A stretch of DNA of 64,000 bases. Origin: Antrihabitans stalagmiti. Its GTDB lineage: Bacteria; Actinomycetota; Actinomycetes; Mycobacteriales; Mycobacteriaceae. Position 1 is the stretch's first letter. Every line of letters begins with the position of its first letter. The notes beneath the pieces are model-generated. The model was not told the origin of the DNA and ran no database searches. It was given only the letters and a program-made list of their open reading frames with translations. Both the position numbers and the translations under genes were made by a program. The DNA lies in the NCBI RefSeq assembly GCF_016482825.1, contig NZ_JAEMNV010000004.1, forward strand, positions 523,655 through 587,654, read 5' to 3'. Of the stretch, positions 1 to 8,219 are shown piece by piece.

Positions 1-660
1 GCCGGCTTCACCTCGATCGTCGCCACCAATTGCGAGCAGACCTACCACCGCTACCTTCGCCTCGGCGAAGAAGTGACGATCTCGACGGTGCTGGAAGGTG
101 TTGTCGGACCGAAGAAGACAGGCCTCGGCGAGGGTTGGTTCGTCACCACCCGCAACGTGTGGGCGGTCGGCGACGAGGTCGTAGCGGAGATGCTGTTCAG
201 AGTTCTGAAGTTCGCGCCGAGGCAGGCTGCGTCGGCGCCAGAGGGCATCGATCCGGCGGAAGCGATCCGGCCGATGGTTTCCAAGGACACCGAGTTCTTC
301 TGGGCAGGCGCTGCGCTCGGTGAGCTGAGAATTCAGAAGCTGCCCGATGGTTCGCTGCGCCATCCACCGATACCCGCTGTGTGGCTGGACAAGTCGGAGC
401 AGTCCGACTACGTCGTCGCGTCGGGTCGCGGCGAAGTATTCAGCTTCGTAGTCCACCACGCACCGAAAGTGCCCGGTAGAACCCTGCCGTTCGTGGTTGC
501 GCTGATCGAGTTGGAGGAAGGTGTGCGGATGCTGGGTGAACTGCGTGGTGTCGACCCTTCGTCCGTCGAAATAGGGATGGGTGTCGACGTGGAGTTCGTG
601 AAGATCGACGACGACCTGACGCTGCCCGCATGGCGTCCGCGGTCGGGAGCGACGGCATGA
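1..660 (+). CDS. chsH2: ChsH2, 3' part (MaoC hydratase subunit fused to DUF35), 5' end outside window
   Basis: The frame is open from base 1, so the start lies upstream. About the first 60 visible residues are the end of a MaoC-like hot-dog domain. Residues about 90-215 form a DUF35 OB-fold of the kind that partners SCP-x-type thiolases. In mycobacteria the N-terminal domain pairs with ChsH1 to hydrate the C22 enoyl-CoA steroid, and the DUF35 domain binds the aldolase Ltp2. Here the stop overlaps the chsH1 start and ltp2 follows, which is the same gene order. The missing upstream neighbours are expected to be the ChsE1/ChsE2 acyl-CoA dehydrogenases (inference). Confidence 0.9.
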   Translation, partial: AGFTSIVATNCEQTYHRYLRLGEEVTISTVLEGVVGPKKTGLGEGWFVTTRNVWAVGDEVVAEMLFRVLKFAPRQAASAPEGIDPAEAIRPMVSKDTEFFWAGAALGELRIQKLPDGSLRHPPIPAVWLDKSEQSDYVVASGRGEVFSFVVHHAPKVPGRTLPFVVALIELEEGVRMLGELRGVDPSSVEIGMGVDVEFVKIDDDLTLPAWRPRSGATA

Positions 661-1070
661 TCGCGCCGGTGGCAGGGGACAGGCTCCCGGAGTTCACGGT
701 CACGGCCGACCCGACGTTCGTCGTCAGTACGGCATTGGCTACCAGGGACTTTCAGGATGTCCACCACGATCGTGACAAGGCGATCGCACGGGGTTCCAAG
801 GATATCTTCGTCAATATCCTTACTGACACCGGTCTAGTGCAGCGGTTCGTCACGGACTGGGCAGGCCCGACAGCGGTTGTCCGATCGATCGCATTGCGCC
901 TCGGTGTGCCGTGGTACGCCTACGACACCCTTGTTCTGACGGGTGAGGTCACGGAAGTGGTCGGCAACGACATCGGTATCGACGTCGTCGGCAAAGATGC
1001 GTTGGGAGACCACATCACGGCAAAAGTGACGATTACCCTTCCGTCACAGGCAGCAGGGTCTCAGCTATGA
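657..1070 (+). CDS. chsH1: ChsH1, MaoC-like steroid enoyl-CoA hydratase subunit
   Basis: This is a 137-residue single hot-dog-fold protein. The stretch RDFQDVHHDRDKA matches the conserved hydratase motif region of MaoC proteins. The ATG at 657 overlaps the chsH2 stop (ATGA), so the two are translationally coupled; a start at 630 would only extend into chsH2. Known family role: with the N-terminal domain of ChsH2 it hydrates the double bond of 3-oxo-4,17-pregnadiene-20-carboxyl-CoA, giving the 17-hydroxy substrate of Ltp2. Its stop overlaps the ltp2 start by four bases. Confidence 0.9.
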   Translation: MIAPVAGDRLPEFTVTADPTFVVSTALATRDFQDVHHDRDKAIARGSKDIFVNILTDTGLVQRFVTDWAGPTAVVRSIALRLGVPWYAYDTLVLTGEVTEVVGNDIGIDVVGKDALGDHITAKVTITLPSQAAGSQL

Positions 1071-2236
1071 GCGGCCTCTCGAACAAAGCGGCCATCGTCG
1101 GTATAGGGGCAACCGACTACTCGAAGGACTCGGGGCGAAGCGAACTCCGACTCGCGACCGAAGCAGTGACTGCCGCGCTCGCCGACGCCGGTCTCACCCC
1201 TGCCGACGTCGACGGACTTACGACGTTCTCGATGGATTCCAACCGGGCAACCGCAGTCGCGCGATCGGTCGGCATCCCTAGCCTGAAGTTCTTCAGCCTC
1301 ATCGATTTCGGTGGCGGCGCCGCGTGCGCGACCGTGCAGCAGGCTGCGATGGCCGTTGCGACCGGGGTGGCCGATGTCGTTGTCGCCTATCGTGCATTCA
1401 ACGAACGCTCTGCAACCAGATTCGGCCAGGTGTCTACAGCCTTGGCGGGGACGCCGTCGTCGGCAGGCGTCGACGCGAGTTGGTCGTATCCGCACGGGCT
1501 CGGCACTCCCGCCAGCCAGGTCGCGATGGTCGCCAGGCGCTATATGCACGTATCCGGTGCTACCAGTGCCGATTTCGGTCGGGTCGCGGTCGCTGATCGT
1601 AAACACGCGGCAGTCAATCCGGCAGCCTTCTTCTACGGCAAGCCGATCACACTCGAAGATCATCAGGCGTCGCGGTGGATCGCCGAACCGCTGCATCTGC
1701 TCGATTGCTGTCAGGAATCCGACGGTGGCATCGCGATCGTTGTCACCTCCGTCGAACGTGCGAAGGATCTGCGCTGCAAACCTGCCGTGATCGCTGCGGC
1801 GGCACAGGGCTCAGGAACGGATCAGTTCATCATGACCAGCTACTACCGCGACGCCATGACAGGCCTGCCGGAGATGGGACTGGTCGGCGATCAGTTGTGG
1901 GCGCAGTCGGGTTTAAGTCCACATGACATGCAGATGGCAGTTCTCTACGACCACTTCACACCGTTCGTGTTGATGCAGCTCGAGGAACTCGGCTTCTGTG
2001 GTCGTGGCGAAGCGAAGGACTTCATCGCAGACGGCGCAATCGAACTCGGCGGCAGGCTGCCCATCAACACTCACGGCGGCCAACTCGGCGAGGCGTACAT
2101 TCACGGCATGAACGGCATCGCCGAAGGTGTGCGGCAAGTTCGCGGGACGTCGGTGAATCAGGTGCCCGATGTCGAAAATGTGCTGGTTACCGCCGGAACA
2201 GGCGTCCCCACATCGGGTCTCGTACTGACGGTGTGA
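1067..2236 (+). CDS. ltp2: Ltp2, steroid side-chain-cleaving aldolase (thiolase superfamily)
   Basis: This 389-residue SCP-x thiolase-fold protein has GGGAACA where a normal thiolase has its nucleophilic Cys motif. Tyr294 (in LYDHFTP) and Tyr344 (in EAYIHG) fall at the numbers I recall for the catalytic tyrosines of the characterised Ltp2 aldolase. The reaction is retro-aldol cleavage of 17-hydroxy-3-oxo-4-pregnene-20-carboxyl-CoA to androstenedione and propionyl-CoA, in complex with the DUF35 domain of ChsH2. It is the last gene of the chsH2-chsH1-ltp2 operon and is followed by a strong hairpin. Confidence 0.93.
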   Translation: MSGLSNKAAIVGIGATDYSKDSGRSELRLATEAVTAALADAGLTPADVDGLTTFSMDSNRATAVARSVGIPSLKFFSLIDFGGGAACATVQQAAMAVATGVADVVVAYRAFNERSATRFGQVSTALAGTPSSAGVDASWSYPHGLGTPASQVAMVARRYMHVSGATSADFGRVAVADRKHAAVNPAAFFYGKPITLEDHQASRWIAEPLHLLDCCQESDGGIAIVVTSVERAKDLRCKPAVIAAAAQGSGTDQFIMTSYYRDAMTGLPEMGLVGDQLWAQSGLSPHDMQMAVLYDHFTPFVLMQLEELGFCGRGEAKDFIADGAIELGGRLPINTHGGQLGEAYIHGMNGIAEGVRQVRGTSVNQVPDVENVLVTAGTGVPTSGLVLTV

Positions 2237-2238
2237 AG

Positions 2239-2284
2239 ATCGTGAAGACTCGAGCCCCCTACAGGGGGTATAGGTCTTCACGAT
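2239..2284. terminator. Bidirectional terminator between ltp2 and tetR
   Basis: An 11-bp perfect outer stem (ATCGTGAAGAC at 2239-2249 with its complement at 2274-2284) encloses a second stem, CCCCC (2255-2259) with GGGGG (2264-2268). It lies just after the ltp2 stop and overlaps the last codons of the convergent tetR gene, so it can end transcription from both sides. There is no T-tract. Confidence 0.7.
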
Positions 2285-2889
2285 TTCGGAGCAGTGCCGA
2301 CACCGCGCAGGAAGGTCGACACGGCTGCGGTCAGCTGGGCAACACTCGCCGACGTGCCGGCCACGAATTTGTCCAGCGATCGCGCACCGGCGAATCGGTC
2401 GAACACCAATCCTTCGCAGAGGCTGACCAGGTCCGCGGCTGCAGCGTAGGGATCGGCGGCGTGCAATTGTCGAAACAACTCGGTCGCATGGTCGCGGGAG
2501 AAGAAGCACGACGCGAGCGCTGCTCGCAGATCGGGATCGTCGGCCACCTCGATTGCAAGCGCGTAGCGAGCGGCAATGTCCGCACGTCGTCTGGCGAGTA
2601 AGTGATCCAGCGATCTGCCGATGACGACGCTGGTTCTGTCGAGATCCGGTAGCGCAGCCCTACGGGTCGAACGGAAATCCTGGCGCGACTTCTCGGTGAG
2701 GTGCCCGACCATTGCCTCGAGTAGCGAGCGCCTGGTGCGGTAGTAGTACGACGTCGAGCCGGCTGGCAGTCCGAGCCGGTCGTCGACGGCCCGATGCGTC
2801 AGTGCGCGCATGCCGTCGGTGCCGACGATGTTGATCGCGCATTCGGCTATACGACTGCGCCGGTACGGATCTCGGGATGTCTGCTCCAT
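2278..2889 (-). CDS. TetR-family transcriptional regulator
   Basis: The protein has 203 residues. Its N-terminal TetR helix-turn-helix (about residues 10-55) includes ALTHRAVDDRLGLPAGSTSYYY, and a TetR C-terminal ligand domain follows. The ATG at 2889 is preferred over the GTG at 2892 because AAGGAG sits at normal spacing. It is divergent from a ZapE-like ATPase gene. A perfect 17-bp palindrome covers that gene's predicted -10 box and start codon, so the ATPase gene is the likely target (inference). The ligand is unknown, and nothing in the sequence ties it to sterols. Confidence 0.85.
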   Translation of the reverse strand: MEQTSRDPYRRSRIAECAINIVGTDGMRALTHRAVDDRLGLPAGSTSYYYRTRRSLLEAMVGHLTEKSRQDFRSTRRAALPDLDRTSVVIGRSLDHLLARRRADIAARYALAIEVADDPDLRAALASCFFSRDHATELFRQLHAADPYAAAADLVSLCEGLVFDRFAGARSLDKFVAGTSASVAQLTAAVSTFLRGVGTAPKS

Positions 2890-2898
2890 CACTGCTCC

Positions 2899-2937
2899 TT
2901 GCTGCAGTTCGCTCGGTACTCATAGAGTAACTCTATG
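2899..2937 (+). promoter_or_regulatory. Predicted leaderless promoter and TetR operator of the zapE-like gene
   Basis: TTGCTG (2899-2904), an 18-bp gap and TAGAGT (2923-2928) form a -35/-10 pair that places transcription start on the ATG at 2935. The perfect palindrome CATAGAGT-A-ACTCTATG (2921-2937) spans the -10 and the start codon. Repressor bound there would block RNA polymerase directly. The divergent tetR gene is the obvious source of the repressor (inference). Confidence 0.65.
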
Positions 2938-3921
2938 GATGTAGAGGAACGGCGTCTCGTCGACACAATCGCCGAACGAGCGGTCCGCGAAGGGTTCGCC
3001 CTTGACCACGCACAACTGCGAGCCGCTGAGGTTCTGGCCGCACGAGGCGCGCACGGGGTGTACCTCTCCGGTCCGGTCGGTCGCGGTAAGACCTGGTTGC
3101 TCGATGCCTACTTTGGTTCCCTTGTCACGCAGCGCAAGCGCCGCTACCACTTCCATTCCTTCTTCGCCGACCTGCACCGAGGCGCGCACAAACAGGGGTC
3201 GATCGACAGCGCAATCGCGTCGCTCGTCGGCGACTGCGAAGTGCTCTGTTTCGACGAGCTTCACGTTCACGACATCGGCGACGCAAAGCTCGTCGCGAAG
3301 GTGCTCGAGTACATTTTCGGGCGCCAGATCCGCCTTGTCGTCACCTCGAACTATCGGCCCGACGAGCTGCTCCCAAATCCGTTGTTCCACATGAAGTTTC
3401 TCCCGACGATCGCTTCGATCCTGCGGATGATGACCGTCGTCGCCGTCGACGGCACGCAGGATTATCGCCGGACCGCTACGTCTCGCGCAGCTACGGGATT
3501 CGCGGGTGGCTCGTACGCTGTTGGGCTACGAAATCCACGTTGCGGCACGATCATGATCCCGGTCGGTGGTAATCGGTCGGTCCGCGCCATTGCGTTCGGG
3601 GAGAACGACATCCGACTGACGTTCGACGACCTGTGCGGTCGGCCGACGGGTCCGGCGGACTATGTGATTCTTGCCAAGACGTTCAAACGCTGGACGATCG
3701 TGGGTGTTCCGCGCCTGGCCACTTCGAACTCCGACGCGGTCGCCCGCTTCTGCAGCGTTGTGGACGTACTGCACGACTCAGCTGTCCAACTGTCCGTCGA
3801 AGCCGAGTTGCCCCTCGCCGAAGTGCTGAGGGGTACCGAGGAGGTGCTCGACATAGGCCGCGCAGCAAGTCGCCTGTACACACTGCACGAGGCTTCCCCG
3901 AGTTCGGTGTCTACGGCGTAG
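2935..3921 (+). CDS. zapE: ZapE/AFG1-like P-loop ATPase
   Basis: The 328-residue protein has Walker A GPVGRGKT (residues 46-53), Walker B LCFDE (about 104-108) and the sensor stretch VVTSNYRPDELLP. These are typical of the AFG1/ZapE AAA family, linked to FtsZ-ring stability in E. coli and to mitochondrial protein turnover in eukaryotes. The C-terminal third is less conserved. No ribosome-binding site precedes the ATG, which fits the predicted leaderless promoter. The neighbouring tetR suggests induced rather than constitutive expression, which is unusual for a housekeeping ATPase (inference). Confidence 0.85.
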   Translation: MDVEERRLVDTIAERAVREGFALDHAQLRAAEVLAARGAHGVYLSGPVGRGKTWLLDAYFGSLVTQRKRRYHFHSFFADLHRGAHKQGSIDSAIASLVGDCEVLCFDELHVHDIGDAKLVAKVLEYIFGRQIRLVVTSNYRPDELLPNPLFHMKFLPTIASILRMMTVVAVDGTQDYRRTATSRAATGFAGGSYAVGLRNPRCGTIMIPVGGNRSVRAIAFGENDIRLTFDDLCGRPTGPADYVILAKTFKRWTIVGVPRLATSNSDAVARFCSVVDVLHDSAVQLSVEAELPLAEVLRGTEEVLDIGRAASRLYTLHEASPSSVSTA

Positions 3922-3931
3922 TGTGCCGGGA

Positions 3932-5281
3932 ATGGGCAACGCACAGCTCATCATTGCTGCCATCGTCGGCGTTGCCGTCATCGTGGTAGCGATCACGTGG
4001 CTGAAACTCCATCCATTCGTATCTCTGACGGTCGGGGCCATCGGCGTCGGCATCGGCGCGGGACTCGGTGCAACCGACTCGGTGAAAGGCTTCACCAACG
4101 GGTTCGGTTCCACCATGGGCAGCGTCGGAATCCTGATCGGCTTCGGTGCCATGTTCGGCAAGCTGCTTGCCGATTCCGGTGGCGCCGACCGCATCGTCGA
4201 CACCCTCGTCGGTCGGTCCAATACCAAGTATCTGCCGTGGACGATGGGACTGGTCGGCGCGGTCATCGGTCTACCGATGTTCTTCGAAATCGGGCTGGTG
4301 CTGTTGATGCCGGTCATCATTCTGGTTGCGCGACGGTCAGGTCTGTCGCTGATCACGATCGCGATCCCGACTCTCGCCGGTCTATCCGCGATGCACGGTC
4401 TCGTACCACCGCACCCAGGACCGCTGGTCGCGGTGGCAGCGTTGGACGCCAATCTCGGGCTCACCCTGGGATTCGGTGTGCTCGTTGCGATCCCGACGAT
4501 CGTGATCGCGGGCCCCCTGTTCGGCAAGCTCGCCGCGCGATGGGTGGACGTGCCAGTGCCTGCACTGTTTCTGACATCGGAGGACGACGAGGAGGCAGAG
4601 GCAAAGAAGCAGCGGCCATCGTTCGCGATCGCGCTGACCGCGATCCTGCTTCCCGTTGTTCTGATGCTCGGTAAGGCACTCGCCGATGTGGTTGCCGAGG
4701 AGTCGACGTCCCCGGCGAAGGCAGTGCTCGACTTCCTCGGCACGCCCGTCATCGCGCTCGGACTCGCGTTGCTTGCGGGCATCGTCCTGCTCGGTCGTGG
4801 CGGCGGTATGGACCGCAACGACATCTCCAAGACTCTGGAAAACTCGTTGCCGCCGATCGCGGGCATTCTGTTGATCGTCGGCGCGGGCGGTGGCTTCAAG
4901 CAGGTGTTGATCGACACCGGCATCGCCGATGCGATCGCCGATGCGATCAAGGGCAGCTCGCTGCCGGTGTTGTTGCTTGCGTGGTTCGTCGCTGTGCTGA
5001 TCCGCGTCGCAACCGGTTCGGCAACGGTTGCGACGGTGACGGCGTCCGGAATTCTCGCGCCCGTTGCGCTCGATCTGTCCAGCACTCACGTGTCGCTTAT
5101 GGTGCTTGCAATCGGGTCCGGATCGCTGTTCCTGTCCCACGTCAACGACGCCGGGTTCTGGCTGGTGAAGGAGTATCTCGGGGTCACCGTCGTCCAGAAC
5201 CTCAAGACCTGGACCGCGATGGAGTGCGTCATCTCGGTGTCCGGGCTCGTCGGAGTCCTCGCGTTGAGTGTTGTCGTATGA
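3932..5281 (+). CDS. gntP: GntP-family gluconate:H+ symporter
   Basis: This is a polytopic membrane protein of about 449 residues with 12-14 hydrophobic segments and GntP landmarks such as FGAMFGKLLADSGGADRI near residue 70 and GLVPPHPGP in the middle. It should import gluconate or a related aldonate. The stop overlaps the start of gluconokinase, giving a two-gene uptake and activation operon. The ATG at 3932 is taken as the start; a GTG at 3923 in the same frame lies two bases after the zapE-like stop and is the alternative. Confidence 0.88.
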   Translation: MGNAQLIIAAIVGVAVIVVAITWLKLHPFVSLTVGAIGVGIGAGLGATDSVKGFTNGFGSTMGSVGILIGFGAMFGKLLADSGGADRIVDTLVGRSNTKYLPWTMGLVGAVIGLPMFFEIGLVLLMPVIILVARRSGLSLITIAIPTLAGLSAMHGLVPPHPGPLVAVAALDANLGLTLGFGVLVAIPTIVIAGPLFGKLAARWVDVPVPALFLTSEDDEEAEAKKQRPSFAIALTAILLPVVLMLGKALADVVAEESTSPAKAVLDFLGTPVIALGLALLAGIVLLGRGGGMDRNDISKTLENSLPPIAGILLIVGAGGGFKQVLIDTGIADAIADAIKGSSLPVLLLAWFVAVLIRVATGSATVATVTASGILAPVALDLSSTHVSLMVLAIGSGSLFLSHVNDAGFWLVKEYLGVTVVQNLKTWTAMECVISVSGLVGVLALSVVV

Positions 5282-5796
5282 CGGTCCTCGTCGTCATGGG
5301 TGTGTCCGGGACCGGAAAGTCGACTGTTGCAACTGCTCTTGCGGAGCACTTCGGCTGGCAACTGCAAGAGGGCGACGACCTCCATCCGAAGGCGAACATC
5401 GCCAAGATGGCGGGCGGTCAACCGCTCGACGACAACGACCGCTGGCCGTGGCTCCAGCTGATCGCGGACTGGATCGGCGCCCACATCGATTCGGGAACGT
5501 CCGGCATCGTCACGTGTTCTGCACTCAAACGAACCTATCGGGATGTGCTTCGCCGAGACGGCGTCGTGTTCGTTTACCTGGAGGGTTCGGAGGAACTGCT
5601 ACGGGGACGGATGGAGAGCCGGACCGGCCACTTCATGCCTGCGTCGTTGCTGACATCGCAGCTGCACACACTCGAACCACCACAGTCGGACGAGGCAGCC
5701 ATCACTGTCGACATCGATCAGACCGAGGATGAGTTGACCGCGGCGATCATCGAACAGTTGGTACCGCTGATCGAGGTGCCAGACGTACCATCGTGA
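5278..5796 (+). CDS. gntK: Gluconokinase (GntK family)
   Basis: The 172-residue P-loop kinase has GVSGTGKS at residues 8-15, EGDDLHP, and TCSALKRTYRDVLR followed by the LEGS and GHFMP stretches typical of thermoresistant gluconokinases. It phosphorylates gluconate to 6-phosphogluconate in the cytoplasm, feeding the pentose phosphate route. The ATG overlaps the transporter stop. No GntR-type regulator is adjacent. Confidence 0.93.
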   Translation: MTVLVVMGVSGTGKSTVATALAEHFGWQLQEGDDLHPKANIAKMAGGQPLDDNDRWPWLQLIADWIGAHIDSGTSGIVTCSALKRTYRDVLRRDGVVFVYLEGSEELLRGRMESRTGHFMPASLLTSQLHTLEPPQSDEAAITVDIDQTEDELTAAIIEQLVPLIEVPDVPS

Positions 5797-5837
5797 CAAA
5801 CGACCCGGTCGTCGTCGTCCGGGATTGAGGATCACGG

Positions 5838-6764
5838 ATGGGCGGTACCGGTCGACCAGTTGGACGCACCGCCGCACTGTTGGCGCTCGTAGTCATTGCG
5901 GCAGTGTCGTTGCGCGGCTATCTGCCCGCGGTCGACGCGCCCCTCAAACATGAAGCCGCAGGCGGAACGGCATCTTTCCTCGCCGTTCACTTCCTGCTCG
6001 GAGCGTCGGTTCTGATCTTGCTTATGGCTGTCATCGCGTCGTGGAACCAACGTAAGACGCGGGTGCACCTGCCGATCGACACCAGTTCGGTCGCACTGGA
6101 TCGGCGCACCGTCGCCGCGGCCATCGTCATCGGTGTGCTGTTCGTCGCCGTGTTCGCTCTGCTCGGCAGAGCATCGCTCGGCGCCGAACCCGAAGACACG
6201 AGCGATGCGACGTCCGAACCGGATGCTGCGGAGGCGGGAGACGGCGGACCAACGGCCGACGTTGTCGAGCCCGTTGTCTCCGACGAGCCGACGCTCGGGC
6301 CGACGATTGTTGTGACCGGCTTGCTGTTGCTGATCATTGCAACAGCTGGCGTTGTGATCGCGGCTCGACGACCTGTGCGCGACGTCGGTGCCGAACCGAC
6401 CGGGGACGACACCGAGGACAGCGAAGACTCGGTTTCCGAATCACTGGCTCGCGCTGCCGAATTGGGTTTGGCGGCAATGTCGGATCCGGATCGCGACCCG
6501 CGTACCGCGATCATCGCCTGCTACACGGCGATGGAGCGAGCCCTGTCCGCGGCTCCGGAGGCCGCGCCGCTGGCATCGGACACTCCGACCGAAGTGCTGG
6601 CCCGTGCAGTCGGGAACGGTGTGCTGCATTCGGGTGCGGCCGCAGAGTTGGTCGGCCTGTTCACCGAAGCCAGATTCAGTCAGCATCGGATGACGGAAGC
6701 GGACCGTGAGTCCGCGATCGGACTGCTCCGCTTGGTGTCCGAGGACCTGCGGAGCCCACTGTGA
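5838..6764 (+). CDS. Membrane protein with C-terminal DUF4129 domain
   Basis: The 308-residue protein has hydrophobic segments near residues 13-30, 45-65, 95-112 and 155-175, an acidic linker around 115-150, and a cytoplasmic DUF4129 domain (about 205-305, with IIACYTAMERAL). It opens a tight six-protein operon with MoxR and DUF58 genes. Such operons are widespread in actinobacteria (compare the Rv3692-Rv3695 region of M. tuberculosis) and are thought to act in chaperone-like assembly or envelope stress. The exact role is unknown. Confidence 0.8.
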   Translation: MGGTGRPVGRTAALLALVVIAAVSLRGYLPAVDAPLKHEAAGGTASFLAVHFLLGASVLILLMAVIASWNQRKTRVHLPIDTSSVALDRRTVAAAIVIGVLFVAVFALLGRASLGAEPEDTSDATSEPDAAEAGDGGPTADVVEPVVSDEPTLGPTIVVTGLLLLIIATAGVVIAARRPVRDVGAEPTGDDTEDSEDSVSESLARAAELGLAAMSDPDRDPRTAIIACYTAMERALSAAPEAAPLASDTPTEVLARAVGNGVLHSGAAAELVGLFTEARFSQHRMTEADRESAIGLLRLVSEDLRSPL

Positions 6765-7246
6765 CAAAGATTCTGGGCGGTGGCATCGCGGTGGTGGTGG
6801 CGGTCGAGCTATTGGTGCTCGCTGCGGATCGCCGCTCGATACTGTTGCTCGTGACGGGTATTGCGGTGGCGCTCGTGCTGCTGGGTTTCGTGCTCTGGTT
6901 GGCGAGCACCGAAGACGATGCCGGACAGGTCGAATCGGACTCGCTTGCCGTTGAAGCGTTGCGGCGGTGGCGATCTCGAACCGAGATCAAGTTGAGCTGG
7001 TCGGAGGGATCGAGGGGCGACTGGGACCGGCATCTGCGGCCACTGCTTGCTCGGGAATTCTCCTCCTCCAGCGGGCATCGACAAACGAAAGACCGTGCAG
7101 CACTTGTTGCGTCGGGCCGCATGCTGTTCGGCCCGACGCTGTGGCAATGGGTCGACCCACTCGACGTGTCGTTCGCCGACCGCGACGACCCCGGGCCTGG
7201 GCGGACTGCTTTGGACGAGATCCTCGAGCGATTGGAGAAGTTGTGA
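6761..7246 (+). CDS. Small membrane protein of the MoxR operon
   Basis: The 161-residue protein has two hydrophobic helices near the N-terminus (about residues 5-22 and 27-45) and a soluble tail containing a conserved-looking TLWQWVDPLDV stretch. The GTG start overlaps the stop of the DUF4129 gene, and the moxR start lies 14 bases beyond its stop. I do not recognise a named family. Its position implies a role with the MoxR ATPase. Confidence 0.75.
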   Translation: MTKILGGGIAVVVAVELLVLAADRRSILLLVTGIAVALVLLGFVLWLASTEDDAGQVESDSLAVEALRRWRSRTEIKLSWSEGSRGDWDRHLRPLLAREFSSSSGHRQTKDRAALVASGRMLFGPTLWQWVDPLDVSFADRDDPGPGRTALDEILERLEKL

Positions 7247-7259
7247 AGGTGAGGTCACC

Positions 7260-8219
7260 ATGACTGCGCCATCGGACATCACGACTGCGCGCGCCGAGGC
7301 GGTGCTCGTCGAACTCGAACGTGTCGTCGTCGGCAAACGCGACGCCATGACCATGATCATGATGGCGGTACTTGCCGGCGGGCACGTACTGATCGAAGAT
7401 CTGCCAGGTCTCGGAAAGACGTTGATAGCCAGATCTTTTGCTGCGACTCTCGGGCTCGATTTCAACCGCGTCCAGTTCACACCCGATCTGCTGCCCGCCG
7501 ATCTGCTCGGCTCGACGATCTACGAAATGCACTCGGGCAGATTCGAATTCAGGCCCGGTCCGATCTTCACGAATCTGCTGATGGCGGACGAGATCAACCG
7601 AACACCACCGAAAACCCAGGCGGCCCTGTTGGAGGCGATGGGTGAAGGGCAGGTGAGCATCGACGGTGAAACGCGAAAGTTGCCGTCACCGTTCATCGTT
7701 CTAGCGACCGACAACCCGATCGAGTACGAGGGCACCTATCCGCTGCCGGAAGCTCAGCTGGATCGCTTCGCCATGCGGCTGCGGCTCGGCTACCTAGGCG
7801 AGGAGGACGAGCACACGATGCTGCGCCGCAGACTGGACCGGGGGTCCGTCGTGGCCACGGTGCGGCAGGTGATCGACTCGACCGACCTACTCGCCATGCG
7901 CGAATCGGTCGAGCAGGTGTCCGTGCACCGAGATGTATTGCGCTACGTCGTCGCGCTTGCGGGTGCGACGCGCAGTCATCCGCAGGTCGAGGTCGGCGCG
8001 AGTCCGCGCGCGGAATTGGACCTGGTGCAGCTCTCGCGGGCACGGGCATTGCTGCTCGGCCGTGACTACGTCATACCCGAAGACGTCAAGGCACTTGCTG
8101 TCCCAGCGATCGCCCATCGAATCAGTCTTCGACCGGAGATGTGGGTCCGCAGAATTCACGGTGAGGACATCGTCGAGGAACTGCTCAAGCGATTGCCGGT
8201 CCCTCGGACGTCGGGATGA
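7260..8219 (+). CDS. MoxR-family AAA+ ATPase
   Basis: The 319-residue protein has Walker A DLPGLGKT (47-54), Walker B LLMADEINRT (106-115), a sensor 1 stretch ATDNPIEYEGTYPLPEAQLDRF, and the C-terminal lid. These are hallmarks of MoxR ATPases, which work as chaperone-like remodelers with von Willebrand A/DUF58 partners. The DUF58 gene overlaps its stop. The ATG at 7260 follows AAGGTGAGG; the open frame upstream overlaps the previous gene and is not used. Confidence 0.92.
   Translation: MTAPSDITTARAEAVLVELERVVVGKRDAMTMIMMAVLAGGHVLIEDLPGLGKTLIARSFAATLGLDFNRVQFTPDLLPADLLGSTIYEMHSGRFEFRPGPIFTNLLMADEINRTPPKTQAALLEAMGEGQVSIDGETRKLPSPFIVLATDNPIEYEGTYPLPEAQLDRFAMRLRLGYLGEEDEHTMLRRRLDRGSVVATVRQVIDSTDLLAMRESVEQVSVHRDVLRYVVALAGATRSHPQVEVGASPRAELDLVQLSRARALLLGRDYVIPEDVKALAVPAIAHRISLRPEMWVRRIHGEDIVEELLKRLPVPRTSG

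Noticed and set aside
3778-5085. Long open frame on the minus strand opposite the gluconate transporter
   Set aside because: It is a mirror of a well-supported membrane-protein gene, reads as Thr/Ser/Pro-rich sequence with no domain, and has no ribosome-binding site. The same applies to other long antisense frames such as 8156-9463, 10370-12193 and 14494-15933.
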